Made by a program: the position numbers and the translations under genes. Below, piece by piece: positions 27,632-36,119 of a DNA stretch of 64,000 bases; the first letter of the stretch is position 1; each line of letters opens with the position of its first letter. The notes under the pieces were generated by a model. It ran no database searches. It was not told the origin of the DNA and saw only the letters and a program-made list of their open reading frames with translations. Source of the stretch: Cyanobium usitatum str. Tous (GTDB taxonomy: Bacteria > Cyanobacteriota > Cyanobacteriia > PCC-6307 > Cyanobiaceae); assembly GCF_963920485.1 (NCBI RefSeq), contig NZ_OY986431.1:186001-250000 (forward strand), written 5' to 3'.

Positions 27632-28726
27632 TTGGCCGCAAGCACCTTGGTCATGCACGTGGGCATCCACAAGACCGCTTCGACTTACATCCAGCACCGT
27701 CTCAAGCGCAATCAGCGGTTCTTGCGCCAGCAAGGCCTGCTTTATCCAGGCCGGCGGCGTGACCATATGCGTCTGGTCAAGGCTCTCAGCCAGGGCAACC
27801 TGCAGCCCTGGGGCAAATTGCTGGATCGTGCAGCTCGCAAGGGCCGCACGCCGCTGGTGTCGGCCGAGATCCTTTCGCTGCTGCTGGCTAGCCCAAGTGC
27901 TGATGGGGACTGCTCCGTACTCGCGCAGTTGCTGGGTTTTCTCAAGGAGCGGGGGGTGGGTCTCCATCTAGTGGCCTTTGTGCGGGATCAGCCGGCTTAC
28001 CTCAACTCGCGCTACACCCAGCTGCTGAAGCGCTTTTACTTTGCGCTGCCTTTTGAGCGTTACCTGAGCCAGACGATGCGCGCTGGCGGTGAGAGCGAGT
28101 GCGATTACGAGCGGTTGTTCGGCGAAGCCTTGGAGCTCGGCGAGGTGCGCTGTTCGCTACTGCCTTTTCGTAGTGGCGAAGCCGATCCCTGTGAGCGCTT
28201 GCTACAGGCCATCGGGGTAGCTAGCTGCGCCGATTTGGATCCTTTGGATCAGCGCGCCAACGCCCAACCTGGCTGGCAGGCCGTGTGGATCGCCCAGCGG
28301 ATTGCTCGGCGGCTGCGGCGCCATCATTTGCAGGCCTGGCGTGCTGGAGCCTGTAAATCGAGGATTCGCGAAGGACTCGAGCGAATGGCCGAGAGCCAGG
28401 GCTGGCCTGCTGAACCGTTTCAGGGGCTGAGCGAGCCTTTGCTCGATCGGCTGGAACATCGCTATGGAGCAAGTAACGATCGTTTTGCCAGCCGGGTGTG
28501 GGGCTGTTCCTGGCGGGAGCTTTTCCCCCGCCCCATCCCCTCCCCTAGCCCGGAGGCACCTCGCAGCGATGAGGAGCGGCGGCAGCTGGTTGCCCTTGCC
28601 GATCAGCTGTTGGCCGATGGGCTGGCATCTTTAAAGCGGCCCGATCAGGCTGCGCGGATCAGTTCAAAGGGAATGCGCTGGAAGACGATGCCGCCGTGGC
28701 GCTGGTTGTCCCGAGCTTTGCGGTAG
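27632..28726 (+). CDS. Sulfotransferase-like protein 1
   Basis: The N-terminus MHVGIHKTASTYIQHRLKRN matches the 5'-phosphosulfate-binding loop of PAPS-dependent sulfotransferases (GxHKTxST). Further on are LVAFVRDQPAYLNSRYTQ, the usual 3'-phosphate-binding region, and NDRFASRVWGCSW near the end. The paralogue at 30764 shares each of these blocks. It may sulfate the exported glycan. The start may be the TTG at 27632 or the ATG at 27653. The final 27 codons run into the 3' end of the convergent sialidase gene (82-base overlap), so the true C-terminus may have been altered. Confidence 0.75.
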   Translation: MAASTLVMHVGIHKTASTYIQHRLKRNQRFLRQQGLLYPGRRRDHMRLVKALSQGNLQPWGKLLDRAARKGRTPLVSAEILSLLLASPSADGDCSVLAQLLGFLKERGVGLHLVAFVRDQPAYLNSRYTQLLKRFYFALPFERYLSQTMRAGGESECDYERLFGEALELGEVRCSLLPFRSGEADPCERLLQAIGVASCADLDPLDQRANAQPGWQAVWIAQRIARRLRRHHLQAWRAGACKSRIREGLERMAESQGWPAEPFQGLSEPLLDRLEHRYGASNDRFASRVWGCSWRELFPRPIPSPSPEAPRSDEERRQLVALADQLLADGLASLKRPDQAARISSKGMRWKTMPPWRWLSRALR

Positions 28727-29838
28727 CTAGCTCCGGATTCCACCAGCAGGCCCACATCGCCGTTGGCGAAGCGGGCCAGGTCGCTGTAGCCAGTGAAGCT
28801 GCCGGCCCCCTGGCCGTAGCCGAAGCCCCGGCTCCAGCTCTGGCCATTGTTAGTGCTGAGGCGGAGGCGGCCGTTGGTGCGGTGCTGTAAATCCACCGGA
28901 TTGGCAAACACCAATGTGGCCTGCTGGCCGGGACCGAAGCCGTAGGTGAGCAGGCTTGCCTGGCAGCCGTTGACCGGTTCGATCAACTGGGGATCGGGCC
29001 CGCTGCTGGCCATAGTGAGGCCACCATCGCGGCTGATACTCACCACCCGCCGGCCGCCGTTACTGCGGCTGTTCAGCATCAGGCTGCCGTCGCCGAGTTC
29101 GCTCACCGTGCATTCACTGGAGGGGCTGTAACTCGCCACTGCCCCCACTCGCCAGCTAGCACCGCCATCGTCTGAGAGGAGCAGGTGGGAGGCACTGCCG
29201 CGACCTTTGATGCTGTGCCGTGCTGGCACAACGATGCGCCCACTGGCGGGTTCCAACTGCTTGACAATGCCGTGGCCGGGACCGATTCCATACCAGGGCT
29301 TCCAGCCCGGCAGTCTTGCCTGGGCAGTGATGTCGCGGGAGGGGGCCCAGCTGCTGCCGTCGTCGTCGGAGAAAGTAACGCGTATGTCTCTAGAGCCCCG
29401 GTCAGACTCCCTTGCTACTGAGGCATTCCAGAGCCACAGCAGCAGGATGCGCCCGGTGGGAAGCACCACAGGCAGGGGGATTTTGCAGGGATTGGGCCCG
29501 TCGTTGGCCAGCACCTGCAGCTGCTCCCAGCTGCGGCCGCCATCAAGGGAGCGCCGCAGCAGCACATCAATATTGCCTTCGTCCTTGCAGTTGTCGACGC
29601 GCCCGCCACAGAAGGCCAGCACGCTGCCACTGGCACTTATCGCCAAGCCAGGGGTGCGGTAGCAGCTGTATCCCCCCTCGCCGGAGATGAAGGGATTACT
29701 GATCAGAAGATCTTGCTGGCCCCACTGGGCAGGGTCGCTTTGACGCACACGAGCAACCCCAGTGCCGGCCAATGCGGTGGCAACTCCTGCACTGGATAGG
29801 CCCAACAGAATTTGGCGACGACTCAGCTGGCTCATCAA
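28645..29838 (-). CDS. Sialidase-like BNR/Asp-box exo-glycosidase with Tat signal
   Basis: The N-terminus MSQLSRRQILLGLSSAGVAT is a twin-arginine signal, so the 397-residue product is probably exported folded. YRTPG at 60-64 replaces the FRIP/YRIP motif of sialidases but keeps its arginine. Four Asp boxes (S-x-D-x-G-x-S-W) lie at about 97, 157, 222 and 328. A glutamate in SSECTVSE (near 242), an arginine in NSRSNGG (near 258) and a tyrosine in GYSDL (near 351) sit where catalytic residues are expected. It could cleave sialic- or related nonulosonic-acid caps. It is divergent from the KpsT-like gene across 26 bases. Confidence 0.82.
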   Translation of the reverse strand: MMSQLSRRQILLGLSSAGVATALAGTGVARVRQSDPAQWGQQDLLISNPFISGEGGYSCYRTPGLAISASGSVLAFCGGRVDNCKDEGNIDVLLRRSLDGGRSWEQLQVLANDGPNPCKIPLPVVLPTGRILLLWLWNASVARESDRGSRDIRVTFSDDDGSSWAPSRDITAQARLPGWKPWYGIGPGHGIVKQLEPASGRIVVPARHSIKGRGSASHLLLSDDGGASWRVGAVASYSPSSECTVSELGDGSLMLNSRSNGGRRVVSISRDGGLTMASSGPDPQLIEPVNGCQASLLTYGFGPGQQATLVFANPVDLQHRTNGRLRLSTNNGQSWSRGFGYGQGAGSFTGYSDLARFANGDVGLLVESGASYRKARDNQRHGGIVFQRIPFELIRAA

Positions 29839-29864
29839 GGGGGCACTCGTAGACCCAAGTTAAG

Positions 29865-30743
29865 ATGGTTTTGAAGGAGCAAATCTTGACTGCGCCCATG
29901 CACACACGTTCGCCCATGCAGCAGCCCGAGGCTGTTCTGGAGATGCGTGGCGCATCTAAGTGGGTAGTGGAGGGGGTCAACCACTCCTACAGGGCCTTTT
30001 CCGACCTTTCTCTAGAAGTTTTTGCTGGCGAGCGAATTGGCATTTTTGCAGCTAATGGTTTTGAGGCCAAAGCCTTGTTGGCTTGCCTGAGTGGGGTTGA
30101 GCCCCTAGATGCAGGCACCGTTGAGCACAACGCGTCGGTGTCATGGCCTTTAGGAACAAACGACGCTTTTCTGGGTAAGTTGTCTGGCTATGTGAATGCA
30201 CGTTTTGCGGCTGAAGTTTATAGTCAGCCAGGGCAAATAGATGAGGATATTCGGCTAATTCGGGAGTTGGCGGGAGTAGATGAAAGTATGTTTCATGAGC
30301 CCTTGGCTGATTGGCCTAGCGCGTTGCGTGATTCGCTCAAGTTGGCAGTGTCACTCGCTTTCGAATTTGATGTGGTCATGGTAGGGCGGATTGGGGGCTG
30401 GAGCCATCGCGCAATACATCCCCATTCGGTACGTATTCGTCAATGCTTTGAGCAGCGTATTGAGGGCCGAACATTAATTGTGTGTGGCAATGGCCAGACT
30501 GATTTGGCAATCGATTATTGCGAAGAAGGCCTGGCTCTAGTTGACGGTAAAATTTTATACCGGGGCGACCCAGAAGTGTGCATGGAAATGGTTAAGGAGG
30601 AGTCAAAGCGTCAAAAGGAGAGGCGACGGGAGCGTGTTAGCAAGCGGGTCGCAAAATTGGTTGGTAGTGATGAGCTTGATGATTCTGAGTCTGACGACTC
30701 GCTTGAGAGTAGTGTAAGTGATGATACTTTGGTATTGCGTTAG
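29865..30743 (+). CDS. KpsT/Wzt-like ABC protein with degraded catalytic motifs
   Basis: Length (292) and overall pattern match the ATPase of capsule exporters. The SVSWPLG and LSGYVNARFAAEVY segments and position beside KpsM/KpsE-like genes support this. Every catalytic motif is altered. The P-loop GRNGAGKST is replaced by AANGFEAKA (62-70), the signature SSGM by WPSALRDS (150-157), Walker B aspartate-glutamate by G174-R175, and the switch histidine by a CGNG segment. It is probably a non-hydrolysing partner or relic. The C-terminus adds a basic stretch and an acidic Asp/Ser tail. A TTG at 29886 preceded by AAGGAG may be the real start. Confidence 0.75.
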   Translation: MVLKEQILTAPMHTRSPMQQPEAVLEMRGASKWVVEGVNHSYRAFSDLSLEVFAGERIGIFAANGFEAKALLACLSGVEPLDAGTVEHNASVSWPLGTNDAFLGKLSGYVNARFAAEVYSQPGQIDEDIRLIRELAGVDESMFHEPLADWPSALRDSLKLAVSLAFEFDVVMVGRIGGWSHRAIHPHSVRIRQCFEQRIEGRTLIVCGNGQTDLAIDYCEEGLALVDGKILYRGDPEVCMEMVKEESKRQKERRRERVSKRVAKLVGSDELDDSESDDSLESSVSDDTLVLR

Positions 30744-30763
30744 CACTGTGTGCATCCTCTCCC

Positions 30764-31828
30764 GTGAATAGCACTGCCCAACGCTTGCTTGTGATACATG
30801 CCGGCACCCACAAGACAGCCAGTTCTTATATTCAAAGCCGCATCGCTGTAAATGCCAATCAGCTTGCCAAATCTGGCGTTTTGGTCCGCTATCCGGCCTC
30901 GGCGGCTCTTAAGCACAAGCCTTTGGCGTCAGCCTTGGCCAAGCGGCGCTGGCCGATTTGGAAGCGTTTTTTACGCAAGCAGCCCGCCGATACGTCGATG
31001 TTGTTGCTGAGTGCAGAGCAATTCACTCAGCCGCTCACAAAAAAACGGAGCCTGAAAGCGCTCGTTGAAATGTTGAGGTCTGAAGGCTGGCGCCTGCAGG
31101 TGTTGTTGTTCCTGCGCGATCAGCCCGATTATATTAATGCCCGTTATGTGCATTCCACCAGGCGCCTGTATCACCATCAAGACTTTGACTCTTATGTGAC
31201 TGATCAGTTAGGGGAGAGGCGTCACATCTACGACTACAATTATATGTTCGCTAGCTTGCTGAGAAACCCTGCCATTGCATGTACATTTTTGCCTTATGGC
31301 AGCGTTTTTGGCGACCCATTTGAACGGATGATGGCCGCTTTGGGCGTTCAGGTCCCAGCCGAAGGTTGGCTACCTGCCGATCCGAGTAAAGGCAACGTGC
31401 AGCCCGGTTGCCAAGGGGTTTGGCTGGCTCAGGCGATCGGTGAGCGACTAGACCAACTAGGTATTAGGGGGAAATCTCTAGTCAACGCGGGAGCTGTGGT
31501 GCGTCGCATAGCGGAACAACAGGGTTGGCAGGATGATCGTTATTGCGGCTTTGATGCAGCAGGGGCTGGTGCGGTGGCAGCCCATTACGCCCAGGCCAAT
31601 GACGAGTTTGCCCAACGGGTTTGGGGCTGTAATTGGCGGGAGAGGATGCCTGAGCTGCAAATGAAGCGCCGGCAGTTCAACTCTGCCGCAGAGGCAGGTG
31701 GGGCTGATTCGTTGGAAAAGCTGGTGCAGCAGGCCATGAAATTTTTAGCGCGTCACAATCAACCCCTTGATCTGGCCATGAGGAGCAGCGCCCTTACGAT
31801 GGAATCCATTAATAGTTCGGTGAGTTGA
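30764..31828 (+). CDS. Sulfotransferase-like protein 2
   Basis: This 354-residue paralogue of the protein at 27632 starts at GTG and has the matching loop HAGTHKTASSYIQSR. It also has LLFLRDQPDYINARYVHSTR and NDEFAQRVWGCNW. Its middle has an insertion-free layout with a Tyr-rich DYNYMFASLL segment. It lies between the KpsT-like and KpsM-like genes with 20- and 3-base spacings, so it is certainly in the export operon and is the better candidate for sulfating the exported polymer. It is AT-richer than the core genes. Confidence 0.75.
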   Translation: MNSTAQRLLVIHAGTHKTASSYIQSRIAVNANQLAKSGVLVRYPASAALKHKPLASALAKRRWPIWKRFLRKQPADTSMLLLSAEQFTQPLTKKRSLKALVEMLRSEGWRLQVLLFLRDQPDYINARYVHSTRRLYHHQDFDSYVTDQLGERRHIYDYNYMFASLLRNPAIACTFLPYGSVFGDPFERMMAALGVQVPAEGWLPADPSKGNVQPGCQGVWLAQAIGERLDQLGIRGKSLVNAGAVVRRIAEQQGWQDDRYCGFDAAGAGAVAAHYAQANDEFAQRVWGCNWRERMPELQMKRRQFNSAAEAGGADSLEKLVQQAMKFLARHNQPLDLAMRSSALTMESINSSVS

Positions 31829-31831
31829 CCC

Positions 31832-32674
31832 ATGCGTAGCCTTGCCCCCCGCTACGTGTTGTCCAAACTGCTTTTGCAGCTGCGTGTGGTTTCGGCGGTG
31901 GCTCGCCGCGAGCTTCAGCTGCGGGCTGCTAAGGGTGCTATGGGAGTGGTTGGTGTATTTGCCGAGCCGCTGGCTCTAATCGTCACTTTTCTTGCTCTTC
32001 GCATCTTTTTGCGTGGAGCAGGGGACGCAACCTACATGAATCCGGCGTTGTGGTTGGCTTTGGGTTTTATTCCATTTTTTATGTTCGCTGAGATTGCTAT
32101 TAAGGCGATTGGGGGAGTAGATAAAAATAGTGAGCTATATTTTTACAGGCGTCTTCGTCCCCTGGATTCCTTAATGGGTAATAGCCTGTTGCTTGGGCAG
32201 ATCTACGGATCATTGTTGCTGGTATTTCTGCTGGGTTCGGCTGCTTGGGAGTGGCGGCCTGTAGTCCAAGATCCTGGAGCATTGATTTTTCTGTTTTTGG
32301 GTTTGGCTTTGCTTGGATTTGGGATTGGCTTGAGCACGTTGATTGTTGGCCGCCGATTGCCACTTGTTGCTTGGTTCATGCAGATGTTTCTGCGCCGTAT
32401 TTTGCTTTGGACTTCTTGTATATTTTTCTCAATCAGTTTCATTCCTGATGTTTTCCGCCCCTGGATTCTATGGAATCCAATTGCCCATGGCGTTGAGTTG
32501 ATGCGGGCTGCGTGCAACCCTGCCTATCCCATTCCTGGTGTTAGCGCTTTCTACTTTTGGGGTTGGGTGGTGGGATCGATAGGTTTTGGTCTATTGGTTT
32601 ATGGAAATAATGAAAGTTTATTGTTCGCAGTGGATAAGTCTGTGTCGGTTGATTCGGGTGTTGATGGCGATTGA
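31832..32674 (+). CDS. kpsM: ABC-2 type polysaccharide export permease
   Basis: This 280-residue membrane protein has about six transmembrane segments, with an N-terminal amphipathic stretch (LLLQLRVVSAVARRELQLRA), as in KpsM/Wzm. The late RILLWTSCIFFSISFIPD and LWNPIAHGVELMRAACNP segments are the family's usual C-terminal blocks. It would form the channel for capsule or O-antigen type polymer. Its natural ATPase is the degraded KpsT-like protein two genes upstream or another protein encoded elsewhere. The stop overlaps the next start as TTGA. Confidence 0.85.
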   Translation: MRSLAPRYVLSKLLLQLRVVSAVARRELQLRAAKGAMGVVGVFAEPLALIVTFLALRIFLRGAGDATYMNPALWLALGFIPFFMFAEIAIKAIGGVDKNSELYFYRRLRPLDSLMGNSLLLGQIYGSLLLVFLLGSAAWEWRPVVQDPGALIFLFLGLALLGFGIGLSTLIVGRRLPLVAWFMQMFLRRILLWTSCIFFSISFIPDVFRPWILWNPIAHGVELMRAACNPAYPIPGVSAFYFWGWVVGSIGFGLLVYGNNESLLFAVDKSVSVDSGVDGD

Positions 32675-34017
32675 TCGCCTTCGCTGATAGATTTGGTAAA
32701 CGCGCAGCATTTCACCTCTTGATCCAGTTCTCTCGCCCGAAATTTGCTCGCCCCTTGTTCCGCGGGGAGCAAGGTGTGAGGAAGCTAGCTGCTCCCTTAC
32801 GAAGCTTGGTGAGCGGGCTGCTGCATCGCACAACCAGCCTTATCACCTCCTTGCGGCCCGACGAGCCTGACAGCGAAGGCCAAGCTCAGGCTCCTGGCCT
32901 TAGCAGTCGCTTGCGGGATCGGATGCAGCCAGTGCTGAGATTGCCAGTCCCTGTCTTGCTGGCCGGCGTGGTGGTGCTGGGCTCGGCGATTTACTTTTTT
33001 GGGGTGGGCCGCAACCGCTACCAGGTTCAATCAAGCTTCATTGTGCGGCTGCCTGAAGCTCCTGCAACTACAGGGTCTACCCTTTTAGGAACCACGCTGG
33101 CGGGTCCCACCATGCTTGGGTCGCTAGAAGATGGCCGCTTTCTGGCTGTTTATTTGACTTCACCAGAGGTGATGAAGCGTGTCTTTTTGCGGCTCCAACC
33201 TGAAACTGCCTGGGCACGGAATCTTCGCGATCCTTTTGCAGGGCTGAGGCGTGGTGCCACTTTTGATGAGAAGCTCGCTTTCTTTCGCCGCCAGGTTTTC
33301 GTGATTCCCCAGGATCTCACTGGTGTAATCAATCTCACCACGGTTGGCCTATCGCCTACCCCTTCATATCGACTCAACAGCTTGCTGCTGCAGGAGGCTG
33401 AAATGTTCATGAACCGGGTTAATCAAAATATCAGTGCTACCCAGCAGACTTTTGCTGAGACTGAAGTCCAGAGGGCTCGGGAACGTCTTGATAAAGCCTC
33501 TTTGGCTTTCAATACTTTTAAGAATCAAAATCGCGAAATAAATCCTTCTCAGTCTGCTGCTGGCGCCAGCGATTACATAACATCATTGGAAAGCAAGCTG
33601 GTCAGCCTTAAGGTTGAAGAGGCCAGTCTTAAGCGTCAGTTTAAAGATCACTCCACTCCGGAAGTTGCCTACGTAACTGATCAGGTTGATGAGCTGCAGC
33701 GCCAGATCAATGAGGAACGCGCCCTGCTGGTGAATCCAGAGGGTAAGGATCTGAACCGGATTGTGGCTGAAGGTTCCAAACTGGAAACGGAAATGATGCT
33801 TGCCACTGAAGCCCTTAAATCTTCGATCACTGCAGCAGACAACAGCCGCCAGCGCACCCAGCAGCAGGTCAAGTTTTTAGTGCGCTTGGCTGATCCTGAG
33901 GTGCCGCAGTTGCAGGCGATGGACTGGCGCTGGAAGGGGTTCCTAGGCACTCTGGGGGTGTTGATCGTGCTTTGGGGCATCGGCACCTTTGCCTTGGGGA
34001 TTGTTGATCGCCGTTGA
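32671..34017 (+). CDS. kpsE: KpsE/Wzz-like capsule export or chain-length protein
   Basis: The 448-residue protein has an N-terminal helix near 90-112 (VPVLLAGVVVLGSAIYFFGV), a large periplasmic region with long coiled coil (about 215-395), and a C-terminal helix (WRWKGFLGTLGVLIVLWGIG). This is the topology of KpsE/PCP-3 proteins. The first 85 residues are an Arg-rich cytosolic extension not typical of KpsE. The TTG start overlaps the kpsM stop, and its own stop overlaps the next TTG, so three genes are translationally chained. It should link the permease to the outer-membrane pore. Confidence 0.82.
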   Translation: MIAFADRFGKRAAFHLLIQFSRPKFARPLFRGEQGVRKLAAPLRSLVSGLLHRTTSLITSLRPDEPDSEGQAQAPGLSSRLRDRMQPVLRLPVPVLLAGVVVLGSAIYFFGVGRNRYQVQSSFIVRLPEAPATTGSTLLGTTLAGPTMLGSLEDGRFLAVYLTSPEVMKRVFLRLQPETAWARNLRDPFAGLRRGATFDEKLAFFRRQVFVIPQDLTGVINLTTVGLSPTPSYRLNSLLLQEAEMFMNRVNQNISATQQTFAETEVQRARERLDKASLAFNTFKNQNREINPSQSAAGASDYITSLESKLVSLKVEEASLKRQFKDHSTPEVAYVTDQVDELQRQINEERALLVNPEGKDLNRIVAEGSKLETEMMLATEALKSSITAADNSRQRTQQQVKFLVRLADPEVPQLQAMDWRWKGFLGTLGVLIVLWGIGTFALGIVDRR

Positions 34018-35498
34018 CCATTGGTCCCTACGGTTGGTTAAATCGCCCGGTGCTCGCTGCCGCCGCCGCTGAGCAGGCGGCAGAGCTCAAGGCGGCTAAT
34101 CCCCAGCCTGATTCGTTGCGTCGCAGCGAGCAGGAATTGTTGAACGACCTGCACTGGCCCAGTCGTCATCACGCCTTGCTGACGGCCTGCGACCCCGGAC
34201 CGGAGGTGGCGCTGCTCACGGTGGCCAATGATCGTTTTTACCGCGGCTTGGAGGCGTTGCTGCTGAGCCTCAAGGCCGTTTATCCAGGCTTGAGCTCGCC
34301 GGTGGTGGTGGCCCATGACGGCAGCCTGGGCTCTTTTTTGCAAAACCGGCTCCTAGCTATTCATCCACTGCTGCAATTTGTGCAGCCACAACCCGCCTGG
34401 GCTGAAAGCCTGCCGCGGGATTCCAGCAACCGCCAGCGCATCGGCCTGTTGGGTTACCTCAATGGTCACGCCTTCAGCCTGAGGGGTTACCGGAGGGTGC
34501 TGGTGCTTGATTCCGATCTTTTGATCACCGGATCGCTTGATCCCCTCTGGGGCGAGGGCGATGCTTTCCGTGCCGTGCCGGACTGCGGCGATCGACCCTG
34601 GGCAGCCATCTCCCCCCATACGGGCCGGCCGGTGCTCAATTCAGGCGTGTTGTCGGTGCCGGGCTGGGCCCTCAATGGCGAGCTGGAAGTCCGTTTTGAG
34701 GCGCTGATCCGCCAGGCGGCGGAGCCGGTTTGTCCGCTGCTGGATCGCTTTGCAGATCAGAAGGTATGGAATCAGTTTCTCTCTAATCAGCCTGTAGAGC
34801 TGCTGCCGCTCAATTTCAACTGCAACATCAAATATCTGGTGCAATACCTCGGCGGATGCGCTGAGGGGCTTTCGGTGCTGCACTTTGCTGGGCCCAAGCC
34901 CTGGCTCAGCTGGCCATGGCTGTCGCCCGAACCAGGGGAGCAGCGGCCTGGTGCGGTTACCGATCATCTGTTCTGGAATCGCCTTTACCGGTCTCAGCTG
35001 ATGGCCTGGCGGCTTGCCTTGCACCGCCAGTACCTGGCCGCCGCCGCTCCCCTGCCGGCGGGTCCAGCCCAGTTGGCAACGGAGCCGGGCTGCCTAGCCC
35101 CAGGGGTTCGGCCGCCCGGTAGCAGCTCTCATCTGCTGCTTAGTGATCCCCAACTGTTTGGAGCGGCTTGGCCTGACAATCCCTGCTGGCCTCATGCCTG
35201 GTTCCCTGCCCTAGGGGCGGCGGCGCCATTACATATCTGGGCTCCCTTCGAGTGGGAGCCGGCGTTGCGGCAGCTGCCGCTGCCGCCTGGAGTGCACTGG
35301 CATTGGCTTTTGATTGAGGCGCCGTTCAGCCCTGAGCTGGCCCAAGGCGAGGATCTGATCGCCGGTCCTGGGCCTTGGCGGGAGGGCTTTGAGCCCTGGA
35401 GCAATCCGCCTCTGGCGGGTGTGGAGCGGGCGGTGCGGCGTCGCCTGCTTTCGGCAGGGGCCCAGCCCCTGCCTGGCCTTGGCGGCCGAGACTCGTAA
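34014..35498 (+). CDS. GT8-like glycosyltransferase with C-terminal extension
   Basis: Residues 60-320 look like a GT-A glycosyltransferase of the GT8 type. VALLTVANDRFYRGLEALLL is the start of the fold, RVLVLDSDLLITGSLDPLW has the metal-binding DSD, and LHFAGPKPW is the classical C-terminal HFxGxxKPW block. A 150-residue Pro/Trp-rich extension follows. It uses a nucleotide sugar and Mn2+ in the family. It belongs to the kps operon by its TTGA overlap, so it probably builds the exported glycan. Confidence 0.8.
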   Translation: MTIGPYGWLNRPVLAAAAAEQAAELKAANPQPDSLRRSEQELLNDLHWPSRHHALLTACDPGPEVALLTVANDRFYRGLEALLLSLKAVYPGLSSPVVVAHDGSLGSFLQNRLLAIHPLLQFVQPQPAWAESLPRDSSNRQRIGLLGYLNGHAFSLRGYRRVLVLDSDLLITGSLDPLWGEGDAFRAVPDCGDRPWAAISPHTGRPVLNSGVLSVPGWALNGELEVRFEALIRQAAEPVCPLLDRFADQKVWNQFLSNQPVELLPLNFNCNIKYLVQYLGGCAEGLSVLHFAGPKPWLSWPWLSPEPGEQRPGAVTDHLFWNRLYRSQLMAWRLALHRQYLAAAAPLPAGPAQLATEPGCLAPGVRPPGSSSHLLLSDPQLFGAAWPDNPCWPHAWFPALGAAAPLHIWAPFEWEPALRQLPLPPGVHWHWLLIEAPFSPELAQGEDLIAGPGPWREGFEPWSNPPLAGVERAVRRRLLSAGAQPLPGLGGRDS

Positions 35499-35523
35499 GC
35501 TGCTTTCAATATTTAGACAGGGC

Positions 35524-36111
35524 ATGCCCAAACCCAAGCGCAACGCCACAGCTGCAGCCGGCAATCCCGCCAAGACAAAACCAAAAAAAAGGCCTAAACC
35601 CTCCTTGCTTGGCCGGATCGCGGCACCTTTTAAAAAGTTGATCAGCCGCATTAGAGGCAAGGCTGGCGCCAAGGGAAAGGGCAAAGCAAATGCCCGGGCC
35701 ACCTTGCTTCCGGGGGCTGGCCAGAAGCGCACGCTGGCTCAGTGGAAAGAGTTGCGTCGTCGCAACACCGCTGAGGTGAAGGCCCATCTGGCTGAGCAGC
35801 AGCCGGTGCCGGCGATCAAGAAGCTCACCCGGGCCCTGCTGGAAGACCCCCAGCACCCCGCTTATCACGAGCTACTTAAAAAAGCGGTTGAACAGCGCCG
35901 CCAGCGACGCATCAAGGCCGGCCGCAAGGACCCCTGGGCCGAGCTCCCCAAGGATCTCAAGCAGGAAGCCCTGCAGCTTGAGGCCTTCAGCGCCTATGTG
36001 GATGAGCTGGAGCAGTTGTTTGATAAGGCCGGCATCCCGCCTCTGAGTGCACCGCCGCCGCCGGAGCAGAGGCAAGCAAAGAAACGCTCGCGATCCAAGG
36101 CAGAAGCCTGA
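35524..36111 (+). CDS. Lysine-rich hypothetical protein
   Basis: The 195-residue product is strongly basic, with a disordered KPKKRPK and KGKGKA N-terminus and helical stretches such as LAQWKELRRRNTAEVKAHLA. It ends KKRSRSKAEA. No domain is recognised. The ATG at 35524 is chosen because upstream codons of the open frame overlap the GT8 gene and show no similarity to anything. Its basic character may suit binding of an acidic polymer or nucleic acid; that is speculation. It lies 25 bases after the GT8-like gene. Confidence 0.6.
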   Translation: MPKPKRNATAAAGNPAKTKPKKRPKPSLLGRIAAPFKKLISRIRGKAGAKGKGKANARATLLPGAGQKRTLAQWKELRRRNTAEVKAHLAEQQPVPAIKKLTRALLEDPQHPAYHELLKKAVEQRRQRRIKAGRKDPWAELPKDLKQEALQLEAFSAYVDELEQLFDKAGIPPLSAPPPPEQRQAKKRSRSKAEA

Positions 36112-36119
36112 GAGGGCCC

